Shown here: in pieces, positions 1 to 8,710 of the stretch
Layout of the letters: every line of letters starts with the position of its first letter
Position numbering within the stretch: the stretch's first letter is position 1
Source of the DNA: Halomonas sp. PR-M31
GTDB lineage: Bacteria > Pseudomonadota > Gammaproteobacteria > Pseudomonadales > Halomonadaceae
Direction of reading: 5' to 3'
Assembly (NCBI RefSeq): GCF_001039575.1
Contig: NZ_JIBT01000011.1
Coordinates: 1 to 64,000 of the forward strand
DNA length: 64,000 bases
The notes under the pieces: generated by a model
What the model was told of the DNA's origin: nothing
The model's input: only the letters and a program-made list of their open reading frames with translations
The model's database searches: none
Translations under genes and position numbers: made by a program

Positions 1-2165
<2,165 letters not shown>

Positions 2166-2323
2166 ACGAGTGACACTGCCAGAAAACGGATTGAAGATGG
2201 TGTATGCGCAGCGACCGAAAACGTTGGGGCCGTCTGGCAGGGCGCATATGATAGACGAGTGTGGCGTTCAAGTCAGTGCGGCATGCTCGGCCGATTGAGT
2301 CAGGCGGGAAATTCAGGTCGGCA

Positions 2324-2351
2324 TTGACGCGGCGTCGAAGGGCCGTATAAT
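2324..2351 (+). promoter_or_regulatory. sigma70-type promoter of the tRNA-Leu gene
   Basis: A TTGACG -35 hexamer (2324-2329) and a perfect TATAAT -10 hexamer (2346-2351) are separated by 16 bases. The predicted transcription start (about 2358) lies a few bases before the mature tRNA 5' end at 2363. The match to consensus and the position suit a strong stable-RNA promoter. Confidence 0.8.
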
Positions 2352-2362
2352 GCGTTCCCGTT

Positions 2363-2449
2363 GCCGGTGTGGCGGAATTGGTAGACGCAGCGGATTCAAA
2401 ATCCGCCGCTGGAAACAGTGTGTCGGTTCGAGTCCGACCACCGGCACCA
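2363..2449 (+). tRNA. tRNA-Leu (anticodon CAA)
   Basis: An 87-base tRNA beginning GCCGGTGTGGCGG and ending with an encoded CCA. The anticodon stem GCGGA/TCCGC encloses the loop TTCAAAA, giving anticodon CAA. The long variable arm (GCTGGAAACAGTGTG region) is typical of class II tRNA-Leu, and the T-arm GGTTCGAGTCC is canonical. This is the leuX-type tRNA, a frequent integration target. Here its 3' 65 bases are duplicated at 8646-8710, and the intact copy sits on the integrase side of the inserted element. Confidence 0.97.
2385..2449 (+). repeat. attL: 65-bp direct repeat, 3' part of tRNA-Leu
   Basis: The 65 bases from ACGCAGCGGATTC to the CCA end are identical to 8646-8710. The bases on either side differ at once (G versus T upstream, T versus C downstream), so the repeat is exactly 65 bp. 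A perfect repeat of a tRNA 3' end flanking an integrase gene is the classical signature of tyrosine-recombinase integration; the crossover position inside it cannot be told from the sequence. Confidence 0.95.
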
Positions 2450-2520
2450 TTAAATCAATCAGTTAGCCTCCCTTTCTTGCATCATTCTCTATTACGGCAT
2501 ATCGTCCAATGACACTTCCT

Positions 2521-2538
2521 TATTGGGACGGGTATTGG
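2521..2538 (+). repeat. left arm-type repeat candidate near attL
   Basis: This 18-base segment (TATTGGGACGGGTATTGG) matches 8585-8602 at 16 of 18 positions in the same orientation. The copies lie about 70 bases inside attL and about 45 bases outside attR's start, each on the element side. Paired short repeats next to att cores are typical of integrase or excisionase arm-binding sites. This is inferred from position and similarity only. Confidence 0.5.
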
Positions 2539-2549
2539 GTCAGAACGCT

Positions 2550-3833
2550 ATGCCAAGAAAATCCCCTGAGCTGTCTGCCATCGAAGTTCGACGCCTGACC
2601 ACCCCTGGCCGCCATGCGGTTGGCGGTGTCGATGGTCTATTCCTTCGTGTGACCCAGACCGGCAGCCGGTCATGGATACTGCGCTACCCCACTGGCGAAT
2701 GGCGTAAGGCTGCCAGCGGTAAGCCGTTCGCCGTCTATCGCGACCTTGGCTTGGGCAGCTATCCCAATACCAGCCTGGCCAACGCCCGCCAAAAGGGCGC
2801 TGCGATCCGCGAGCAGTTGGCCGAGGGCATTGACCCGCTTACCGAGAAGCGCGCCGCCCAGCAGGCGCGTCGGGCCGCCGAGTTGCGCCGACTGACCTTC
2901 GCCCAGGCGGCGGAGGCTATGGTGAAAATTAAGATATCTGAGGCCAGCAATGCCAAACACGCCCGCCAATGGCGGCAAAGCCTGGAGGCATACGCCTTGC
3001 CAACATTGGGTGCCATGAGCGTAGCCGATATCGAGCTGGTTCACGTAAAGCAAGCCTTGGAGCCTATCTGGGAGACCAAAGTCACCACTGGCGCTCGCGT
3101 GCGCCAGCGTATCGAATCTGTCCTGTCATGGGCGACTGCCCACGGGCATCGCAGCGGCCCCAATCCTGCCGCCTGGAAGGGCAACCTCGACGCCGTGCTG
3201 CCCGCGCCAGCCAGGATCAAGAAGAAGGCTCACCATCGCGCCTTGCCGGTTGATGAGATGCCGGAGTTCTGGAGGCGGCTGCGTGAGCGCAACGATGTGC
3301 CCGCCTTGGCGCTGACCTTCACGATCCTGACCGGCGCTCGATCCGGCGAGGTGCTGGGCGCCCGCTGGGAGGAAATCGACCTGGCAGGCGCCACCTGGAT
3401 CATCCCGCCGGAACGCATGAAGCGCCGCCGTGAGCACCGCGTGCCGCTCGCGCCTGCTGCCATTGAACTGCTGCGCTCGCTGCCCCAGGGCGAGGGGGGG
3501 CTGGTGTTCACCCGCGACCGGGGCCGCCGGCTGTCCGACCGGGCGATGACTGACCTGCTGGCTGCCCTGGGCGAGCAGAGCAGGGCGACCGTCCATGGAT
3601 TTCGCTCGACCCTGCGTGACTGGATGGCGGAGCGCACCGCGACTCCTCATGACGTGGCCGAGTCGGTGTTGGCGCATAGCATCGGCAATCAGACCGAGGC
3701 CGCTTACCGTCGCGGGGATCTGCTGGCCAAGCGTGCCCGCGTGATGCGGCAGTGGGCTGACTTCCTGACCACCGCGCCCGCCCAAGGCGAGAACGTAACC
3801 CTGATCCGCGCGAACAAGGCAGCCGCCGAGTAG
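2550..3833 (+). CDS. int: tyrosine recombinase integrase (P4/DUF4102 type)
   Basis: Site-specific recombinase that would integrate the element into tRNA-Leu. The 427-aa product has the N-terminal arm-binding region (GLFLRVTQTGSRSWILRY, about residues 30-50; LGSYPNTSLANAR), a central SAM-like domain, and a C-terminal catalytic domain. The catalytic set is visible: R264 (TGARSGEVL), K291 (ERMKRRREHR), H349 and R352 (HGFR), H376 (AHSIGNQTEAAY) and nucleophile Y386. A TTG at 2523 would add nine residues, but it overlaps the arm-type repeat, so the ATG at 2550 is preferred. The gene starts about 100 bases from attL and points into the element, as usual for this family. All catalytic residues are intact, so it may be active. 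Confidence 0.93.
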   Translation: MPRKSPELSAIEVRRLTTPGRHAVGGVDGLFLRVTQTGSRSWILRYPTGEWRKAASGKPFAVYRDLGLGSYPNTSLANARQKGAAIREQLAEGIDPLTEKRAAQQARRAAELRRLTFAQAAEAMVKIKISEASNAKHARQWRQSLEAYALPTLGAMSVADIELVHVKQALEPIWETKVTTGARVRQRIESVLSWATAHGHRSGPNPAAWKGNLDAVLPAPARIKKKAHHRALPVDEMPEFWRRLRERNDVPALALTFTILTGARSGEVLGARWEEIDLAGATWIIPPERMKRRREHRVPLAPAAIELLRSLPQGEGGLVFTRDRGRRLSDRAMTDLLAALGEQSRATVHGFRSTLRDWMAERTATPHDVAESVLAHSIGNQTEAAYRRGDLLAKRARVMRQWADFLTTAPAQGENVTLIRANKAAAE

Positions 3834-3939
3834 CGGCGCTGTTATCCCTTTGGCTGGCCTAGGGCGACAGCCCGAACGTGCGGCGACTCCACGCGCTGGC
3901 CGGCCATCCTTCCCCGGAGTTTGCGCGAGGAGTTGCGCG

Positions 3940-4569
3940 ATGGCACTGGTGCCACGAAGTATCGTTCAGTTACTGCAATTTGAAGAGGTCGCCCGATTAT
4001 TGGCCGGTCTCGATCCAGGTACCCCTCCAAAAATGCTCACTGATGAGGCTGCACGCTTGCGGGAATGGCAGCGGGCTATCGTCTATGCCGTTATTGATGG
4101 GTCGTTATGCCCGACTGGCGGCAGAGCGTGGATCTATGAACCCGCTACGTCAACAGAGACACCGCTTGCATTCTATGATCCTGACGTACACCAGGTGCAT
4201 GGCCAATTCCTGCGAAAAGATGTTGCCACGTGGCTGAAAAGCGTGGGGGTTTCTGATGCCGACATTCCCGAGCTTTTGAAGCCGCCGCCTGTAGCGCCGG
4301 GAGACGCTAGGGATGATCTTCGCGTACTTGAGGGGCTAGGGCTGCTGATTGAGGCGCTTGCACAACACCACCCTAACTTATATGGCGTCAGAGCTGGCAA
4401 GCCGAACAGGTTGCGAATTGGCAGCATTATGCTCGGAGTTGTGGAGGGCTATGCGAGGCCAACCGATCCTAAAACAGATCCTGTAAACCTCTATGGGCTT
4501 GCCAAAACGTCTGTCGATGACCTGCTTAAGGATGCTATCGGGGCATGGGAGCGAAGAAAGGGTAACTAG
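3940..4569 (+). CDS. hypothetical 209-aa protein of the element
   Basis: I do not recognise this protein. The start at 3940 (ATG) is chosen because GAGGAG lies about eight bases upstream; an in-frame TTG at 3850 would add 30 unconvincing residues. The product is soluble, without signal peptide or membrane segments. It is rich in short helices, with phrases such as EVARLLAGLDPGTPP, HQVHGQFLRKDVATWLKS and a charged C-terminus ending KDAIGAWERRKGN. A central proline-rich linker (LKPPPVAPGDARDD) separates two halves, and the second half (GKPNRLRIGSIMLGVVEGY) could be a small DNA-binding or protein-interaction domain, which is a guess. It sits between the integrase and the alpA operators, a place where such elements often carry cargo or a regulator. 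GC content looks slightly lower than in its neighbours. Confidence 0.7.
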   Translation: MALVPRSIVQLLQFEEVARLLAGLDPGTPPKMLTDEAARLREWQRAIVYAVIDGSLCPTGGRAWIYEPATSTETPLAFYDPDVHQVHGQFLRKDVATWLKSVGVSDADIPELLKPPPVAPGDARDDLRVLEGLGLLIEALAQHHPNLYGVRAGKPNRLRIGSIMLGVVEGYARPTDPKTDPVNLYGLAKTSVDDLLKDAIGAWERRKGN

Positions 4570-4570
4570 C

Positions 4571-4618
4571 TGATTTTTCCAGTTGGGAATTATTATAAAT
4601 TGATTTTTCCAACTGGAA
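4571..4618 (+). promoter_or_regulatory. paired operator-like sites upstream of alpA
   Basis: The string TGATTTTTCCA occurs at 4571-4581 and again at 4601-4611, exactly 30 bp apart. Each continues into a small palindrome, TTCCAGTTGG (4577-4586) and CCAACTGGAA (4609-4618), which are exact reverse complements of each other. An AT-rich stretch with TATAAA (4594-4599) lies between them. Two phased palindromic sites around a possible -10 box, directly before a regulator gene, suggest an autoregulated promoter. The binding protein is unknown; AlpA or the 209-aa protein are candidates. Confidence 0.6.
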
Positions 4619-4680
4619 CTAATTGCTTAAAAGCACCGCCATGATGCCCTGCGAACACCCAACGCATGAGGCATTAGCAC

Positions 4681-4875
4681 ATGAATCATCCCGAGAACCC
4701 CCGCTCCTTCCTGACGGCCCGACAAGTGGCCGACCGCTACGGTGTAGGCATCGCAACCATTTGGCGCTGGGCGCGCACGCGCCGAGGCTTCCCCCAGCCG
4801 CTGAAACTCGGCGAAAACGTCACGCGCTGGCGCCTGGCCGACCTGGAGCGGTGGGAAGTGGAGGCTGCCGCATGA
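4681..4875 (+). CDS. alpA: AlpA-family (MerR-like) DNA-binding regulator
   Basis: A 64-aa protein with a winged-helix/MerR-type helix-turn-helix filling most of its length: FLTARQVADRYGVGIATIWRW followed by the wing region FPQPLKLGENVTRWRLADLERW. This is the classic AlpA/P4 Vis pattern; such proteins act as excisionases or activators of element excision and gene expression. A GAGG lies nine bases before the ATG. The stop overlaps the next small ORF (ATGA at 4872-4875). The operator pair at 4571-4618 is about 60 bp upstream. The family assignment is firm; whether it controls excision, replication or both is inferred. Confidence 0.85.
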   Translation: MNHPENPRSFLTARQVADRYGVGIATIWRWARTRRGFPQPLKLGENVTRWRLADLERWEVEAAA

Positions 4876-4940
4876 CCACCTGCCTATCTCCCTGCCCTTG
4901 CCAGCGCGAGGCGCTGGCCCCTGCCCTGGAGGCCGCATGA
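4872..4940 (+). CDS. 22-aa ORF in an ATGA-overlap chain
   Basis: A very short ORF encoding MTTCLSPCPCQREALAPALE plus two alanines, with three cysteines in the first half. It starts inside the alpA stop (ATGA at 4872) and ends inside the start of the next gene (ATGA at 4937). GGAGG at 4860-4864 lies a suitable distance from its ATG. Such back-to-back overlaps suggest translational coupling. It could be a real microprotein or simply a coupling device; sequence alone cannot decide. Confidence 0.45.
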   Translation: MTTCLSPCPCQREALAPALEAA

Positions 4941-5260
4941 AACCGACCCCATCCCCCGCTCTCTGTCCACGTTCGTTCCGGCTGGCACTGGCGTTGCTCA
5001 ATGTTCCCTGCTCCCGCGAGGCGTGCGACCGGATCGCGCCCGCTTCAAATTCACCGCACTACATTGGCGAGCTGCGCAGCCGTTGGGGGCTGACCCTGCC
5101 CTGCGAGCGCGTGCCGTTCGTGACCCGCGACGGCGTGCCCTCGTGGTATGGCCGCTACTACGCCACACCACGCGATAAGGAGCGCATTCGCGACCACCTA
5201 GCGCGTATCGCCGCCGCGAATGACGAGCAAGAAAAAGCCCCGCCGGGTGGGCAGGGCTGA
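4937..5260 (+). CDS. hypothetical 107-aa protein, possible DNA-binding
   Basis: Start chosen at 4937 because the ATG overlaps the previous stop and GGAGG (4928-4932) is five bases upstream. The product contains SFRLALALLNVPCSREACDR followed by HYIGELRSRWGLTLPCERVP, which reads like a helix-turn-helix (small element proteins of this type often begin with a segment that recognises a start site). A tyrosine- and arginine-rich tail follows (WYGRYYATPRDKERIRDHLA). No signal peptide or membrane segment is present. It is coupled to alpA and the 22-aa ORF and lies 86 bases before the primase-helicase gene, so a role in replication control is plausible but unproven. Confidence 0.7.
   Translation: MKPTPSPALCPRSFRLALALLNVPCSREACDRIAPASNSPHYIGELRSRWGLTLPCERVPFVTRDGVPSWYGRYYATPRDKERIRDHLARIAAANDEQEKAPPGGQG
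5231..5258 (-). terminator. possible minus-strand intrinsic terminator
   Basis: On the minus strand a nine-pair stem with one mismatch (AGCCCTGCC / GGCGGGGCT) around a short loop is followed by a run of five T. It lies in the last codons of the 107-aa gene and would stop antisense transcription coming from the primase side. There is no T run on the plus strand. Confidence 0.35.
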
Positions 5261-5346
5261 AGCGTTCTTTCTGAGCCTGGGCAGGCCTGACCATTTTAGA
5301 GTGCTAGAGTACCGGCGACCAGCCTGCCCCTTGATGGGAACTCGAT

Positions 5347-7401
5347 ATGCAGGTATCTGTTGATGCGCCCCCGCTGGCGCCTGATACGTCGCGCCTGGCG
5401 GCGCGACCCTCACACCCCGTACTTACTCCCGGCTTCGGCGCCGCTGCCGCCTTTCTGGAGCGCTTGGACTCCGACTCCGACCGCTTCACCTTCCAGACGT
5501 TCGACGATAGCGGCGCCAAGCGTCAGGTGTTGGCGCATCAGATGCACGGGAGCTTGGCGGAACACTGGAGCAGGCTATCCGGGCTAAACGCGCTGGGAGC
5601 CGGAATCTTCGTCACCGTGAACGAAACGGATGGTCTGGGACGCAAGGCAGAAAACGTGACCAACGTTCGCGCGCTGTTCGCGGATTTCGACACCACCGCT
5701 GATACGGGCGAGCGCCTGGCACTGGTACAAGAAATCATCGGCGTGGAGCCGTCGCTAGTGGTTGAGTCTTCGTCGGCTCGACACCATGCCTACTGGCTGG
5801 CCGATGGGCTGTCGCTGGACGAGTTCAGGCCGCTGCAACAAGCACTGGCCACCGCCTTGGGCAGCGATCCGGTAGTGAAGGATTTGTGCCGCGTCATGCG
5901 CCTGCCAGGGTTCGTCCACCGCAAGGAACGCCCGTTCGTGACGCGGGTGATCCACGAAGGACCGCGCACCATCGCCGAGGCGTTGCGCGTCGCCCTGGCG
6001 TCATACGTGCCCCGCGAGGCGCCCCCAGCGCCGTCGCCTATGCCCGCGCATGGCACCGTTACCCCCTACGCCAAACGTGCCCTTGAAAGCGCGGCTGGTG
6101 CCATTCTGAGCGCCCCCACTGGCAGCCGTAACACCACCCTTAACCGTGAGGCGCATAACGTGTTTGGACTGGTGAAGGGTGGCCACTTGGATGAGCACGA
6201 GGCGCGCCACGTACTGGAGCGTGCCGGCGGCGGGAGCGGGCTATCCAATGGTGAGGTTCAGGCCACCCTGGCGAGCGCCTGGAACGCCGCCACCACGCGC
6301 GTGATTCCAGAGCGACCCGCCGCACCCTCGACGTCTCGCCCTGGCCCCGAAATTCCGCCCGCTCCCCCCTTTGCCTTCGCTGGCGCCGGGGAGCTGGTGG
6401 CCGCTCTGCGCCCCATCAACTGGCTGGTGTGCGACCGCCTGGAAGCGGACTCGCTGGCACTGATGTACGGAGAGCCAGGGCATGGCAAGTCGTTTGTCGC
6501 GTTAGATTTGGCTGCCAGCGTGGCGACCGGCACCCCCTGGCATGACCACCCCACTAAGCAAGGTGCTGTGTTCGTGGTGGCAGGAGAAGGCCACAACGGC
6601 ATTGCCCGCCGCCTGAAAGCGTGGGAGCTGGCCAGGGGGATAAGTCTGAACGCTGCTCCGCTCTACGTGTCGCGGGCCGCCGCGAGCCTGGCCGATCCCA
6701 CCAGTAGCGCCGCCGTGACCGCTGCTATTGAGGCGCTGGTGCGCGATACCGGCCAGAAGCCTGCCCTGGTGGTGGTGGACACCGTAAGCCGGAATCTCGG
6801 CGCTGCCGACGAGAACAGCAGCGCGGATATGGCCGCGTTCGTTCGCAGTCTGGACGCCATGCGGCACCGCTGGAATGCCAGCGTGCTGATGGTCCACCAC
6901 AGCGGTAAGGATAGTGCCAAGGGCGCCAGGGGAAGCACCGTGCTGAAGGGCGCCGTGGATGCGGAGTACCGGGTAGCCAAGGACGAAGCGGGCGTGGTGT
7001 GCCTGGAGGCCACCAAGATGAAGGACGCGGAGCGGCCTGCCGAAATGGCTTTCGACCTGAAAGGAGTGAAGCTGCCACTGGTGGACGAGGAAGGCGCCGA
7101 TGTATGGGGCGCGGCCCTGAAAGCTGTGCCCGACTACCAACCGGCGGCCAGGGGCAAGGTAGGCCGGGGGAAGAATCAGACCCTGGCGCTGGCTGCCCTG
7201 CGTGGTCTGTATGACGACCATCGGGAGAGGCTGGCGCGGGGCGATGGCGATCCCGATGCCGCCCTGGTGCGCATCGACGACTGGCGCGAAAGGCTAGCTA
7301 CTGACGGCTTACCCCGTCAACGCTTCTACGATGCGAAGGTAGGACTGGAGCGTGCAGGATGGGTAAAGCTGGAGCCTCCCTACGTGAGATTGGCGGAGTG
7401 A
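5347..7401 (+). CDS. primase-helicase fusion (RepB-type primase plus RepA-type AAA ATPase)
   Basis: A 684-aa replication protein. The N-terminal part looks like an archaeo-eukaryotic-type RepB primase: an acidic FADFD motif (residues 111-115), SSARHHAYW (142-150) and the RVMRLPGFVHRK block (182-193). A linker helical domain follows (about 240-315, TGSRNTTLNREAHNVFGLV). The C-terminal half is a RecA-fold hexameric helicase of the RepA family: Walker A GEPGHGKS (375-382), Walker B VVVD (475-478), and the sensor region MVHHSGKDSAKGARGS (515-530). One protein could therefore unwind and prime the element's own origin. GGGAA lies upstream of the ATG. The repeat-rich region at 7404-7628 immediately downstream is the likely origin. 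Intact, with no frameshift. Confidence 0.88.
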   Translation: MQVSVDAPPLAPDTSRLAARPSHPVLTPGFGAAAAFLERLDSDSDRFTFQTFDDSGAKRQVLAHQMHGSLAEHWSRLSGLNALGAGIFVTVNETDGLGRKAENVTNVRALFADFDTTADTGERLALVQEIIGVEPSLVVESSSARHHAYWLADGLSLDEFRPLQQALATALGSDPVVKDLCRVMRLPGFVHRKERPFVTRVIHEGPRTIAEALRVALASYVPREAPPAPSPMPAHGTVTPYAKRALESAAGAILSAPTGSRNTTLNREAHNVFGLVKGGHLDEHEARHVLERAGGGSGLSNGEVQATLASAWNAATTRVIPERPAAPSTSRPGPEIPPAPPFAFAGAGELVAALRPINWLVCDRLEADSLALMYGEPGHGKSFVALDLAASVATGTPWHDHPTKQGAVFVVAGEGHNGIARRLKAWELARGISLNAAPLYVSRAAASLADPTSSAAVTAAIEALVRDTGQKPALVVVDTVSRNLGAADENSSADMAAFVRSLDAMRHRWNASVLMVHHSGKDSAKGARGSTVLKGAVDAEYRVAKDEAGVVCLEATKMKDAERPAEMAFDLKGVKLPLVDEEGADVWGAALKAVPDYQPAARGKVGRGKNQTLALAALRGLYDDHRERLARGDGDPDAALVRIDDWRERLATDGLPRQRFYDAKVGLERAGWVKLEPPYVRLAE

Positions 7402-7403
7402 GG

Positions 7404-7628
7404 GGCGTCCGAATTGTGTCCGGTTTCGTCACGGTTTGTCTGATTCTGTCCGTGTCCGTCCGTCCGTCCGGTTTTCTATAACCGGACGTGACGGCTAATT
7501 CGGACGCCACTAAGAGAGGTTGAAATCCCCCTTGGCCAAAGGGAGAGCGCTGTAACCCCGCGCTAGAGCTTTTGCGTATCGAGAGCGGCCAATGGCAACA
7601 CATTCAACACAAGCAACACAAGCAACAC
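7404..7628 (+). other. candidate replication origin of the element
   Basis: This 225-base non-coding stretch follows the primase-helicase stop directly. It holds a 12-bp inverted repeat GGCGTCCGAATT (7404-7415) / AATTCGGACGCC (7497-7508). Inside it is a second stem of nine pairs (7465-7473 with 7480-7488, core GTCCGGTT/AACCGGAC). The pentamer GTCCG occurs seven times on the plus strand and twice on the minus strand within about 105 bases. Further on, CAACAC recurs with an exact 9-bp period at 7596, 7605, 7614 and 7623, an iteron-like array. Nested inverted repeats plus iterons beside a replicase gene is the usual make-up of a satellite or plasmid origin; function is inferred. Confidence 0.6.
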
Positions 7629-7653
7629 CCATCAATGCGCGTGCTGACCCGTC

Positions 7654-8251
7654 TCAACCGCCTGGCGGCTGGGAGGCGCTGGCTACTGCACCACCGTTAT
7701 CGCCGTAGTTATCGCCGTAGACCCGCTTGACGTACCGCCAGGCCGGGCTTAGAGACGATACCGTGCCCTCCACAGCCAGAATCGCATCCAGGAGCCGGCG
7801 CTTTTGGCTAGGCGTGAAGGTATTAAGCCCGTAGTGTCCGAGAACTTCGTGGGCCAGGGTATCGGCTGCGTCTCGCGCGTCACGAAGGTGGGCAGTGGCA
7901 AGTACGAGTCGTTCGCTGGCGGGGTGGTAGGCGTCTTCGATGTTTTTTTCGATGATCCCTGAGGTTCCATTGAATCCATAAGCATTCTCCTGATATGCAA
8001 CACTATTACATTGGGCTCGGCGTCGCCGCCCTTGGTGTTGGGGTAGGAGGCGGCTAGGGCCGGGTTGTCCGTAACGTAGATGCCGTGGCCGAGCCATCCC
8101 GAGTCGTTATGGTTTCGGTATCCTGCCTGGAAGGCTTCGCTGTCGTCGATTGCGCCGTGGTAAAAAATAGCTGAGGATCTTCCATCACTTCCCGTATCGC
8201 GTCTTCTAGTGTTGGCGCTTCCCGAATTCGGTCAGCAAGTGATCTTTCCAT
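7654..8251 (-). pseudogene. frameshifted polyvalent-type protein: ADP-ribosyltransferase-like plus zincin-like segments
   Basis: Three frames of the minus strand each hold part of one protein-like sequence. Frame 1, from the ATG at 8251, gives REAPTLEDAIREVMEDPQLF. Restoring one T in the T6 tract (about 8161-8166) continues as FYHGAIDDSEAFQAGYR then WLGHGIYVTDNPALAASYP, resembling ART-PolyVal domains of phage polyvalent proteins. Restoring one more base near 7990-8000 continues as AYGFNGTSGIIEKNIEDAYH and then DTLAHEVLGHYGLNTFTP, a zincin-like HExxH-type motif (HEVLGH) found in the same protein class. With both bases restored the span is exactly 200 codons. It may be a decayed gene or an intact gene hit by two sequencing deletions. 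Domain names are from memory of the family patterns. Confidence 0.55.
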
Positions 8252-8299
8252 TATCGTGTATCTTTCCGGTTATCGCGTCGTCAATGGATGCAATGAAGC

Positions 8300-8446
8300 C
8301 TAGCGCCCGCGCGTCTTGCTATCGGGTGGCGTTGGCCGGATCGAATAGGTCGCCCGGTCCGGGGGCAGGTCCACGCCGCTTGCGGGGCGTGTCGGCCACA
8401 TCCTCACCACGTTGCCCACGCGATAGATGGCGGGTCGCTCGCTCAT
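8300..8446 (-). CDS. hypothetical 48-aa protein of the element
   Basis: ATG at 8446 has AGGGG six bases upstream and overlaps the stop of the preceding small ORF (ATGA). The product begins MSERPAIYRVGNVVRMW and continues as a proline- and arginine-rich tail. Codon third positions are GC-rich, like the rest of the element. No recognisable domain. An alternative frame over its second half also reads protein-like, so a missing base here is possible. Confidence 0.4.
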   Translation of the reverse strand: MSERPAIYRVGNVVRMWPTRPASGVDLPPDRATYSIRPTPPDSKTRGR

Positions 8447-8583
8447 GATGGCCCCTGGTCGCCGCGCTTTTCCGCGTCCGCGAGCGCATCCAGGCGCGCC
8501 TGCCGCTCGATGCTCAACAGCAGCAGAGAAATGCCAAGACGCTTGCAGGGCGTGGCATCCCGTATTGTCCAAGCGTATCTCAA
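8443..8583 (-). CDS. possible 46-aa ORF with non-ATG start
   Basis: An open frame from a TTG at 8583 to the TGA at 8443-8445. It contains RYAWTIRDATPCKRLGIS, then LLLLSIERQARLDALADAEK and a short polar end. The sequence looks protein-like (amphipathic helix at the end), and its stop overlaps the next ATG. No good ribosome binding site is seen before the TTG, and protein-like codons extend a little further upstream to a TAA, so the true start is uncertain or the gene is truncated by the element end. Confidence 0.35.
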   Translation of the reverse strand: MRYAWTIRDATPCKRLGISLLLLSIERQARLDALADAEKRGDQGPS

Positions 8584-8584
8584 G

Positions 8585-8602
8585 TATTGGGACAGGTACT
8601 GG
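8585..8602 (+). repeat. right arm-type repeat candidate near attR
   Basis: TATTGGGACAGGTACTGG here matches 2521-2538 at 16 of 18 positions in the same orientation, 43 bases before attR. See the left copy. A possible integrase or excisionase arm site. Confidence 0.5.
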
Positions 8603-8645
8603 TACTTTTCCGTTACTGTTCTTTAAGTCGTTGATTTATAAATCT

Positions 8646-8710
8646 ACGCAGCGGATTCAAAATCCGCCGCTGGAAACAGTGTGTCGGTTCGAGTCCGACC
8701 ACCGGCACCA
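8646..8710 (+). repeat. attR: 65-bp copy of the tRNA-Leu 3' end
   Basis: Identical over 65 bases to 2385-2449. The tRNA 5' half is absent upstream of it, so this is a tRNA fragment and not a functional gene. The host sequence that originally followed the tRNA resumes at 8711. Confidence 0.95.

Larger units (their letters stand above)
2385..8710 (+). mobile_element. 6.3-kb integrated element in tRNA-Leu(CAA), mini-island or satellite-like
   Basis: Bounded by the 65-bp att repeats; one att copy plus interior is 6261 bp. Contents in order: tyrosine integrase, unknown 209-aa protein, paired operators, AlpA-like regulator, 22-aa ORF, 107-aa protein, primase-helicase fusion, an origin-like repeat region, and a minus-strand block of two small ORFs and a frameshifted polyvalent-type gene. 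No capsid, portal, terminase, tail, relaxase or mating-pair genes are visible. Integrase, AlpA and a replicative primase-helicase without structural genes resemble P4-like or other phage satellites, but no helper-exploitation gene can be recognised, so a replicating genomic mini-island is equally possible. Confidence 0.9.

Noticed and set aside
2523-2549. TTG start adding nine residues to the integrase
   Set aside because: Overlaps the arm-type repeat and the added residues do not match the family N-terminus.
6502-7221. Long antisense ORFs over GC-rich genes (for example here and at 14707-15405, 41156-41935, 43702-44478)
   Set aside because: They mirror well-supported genes, have no ribosome binding sites and no domain patterns.
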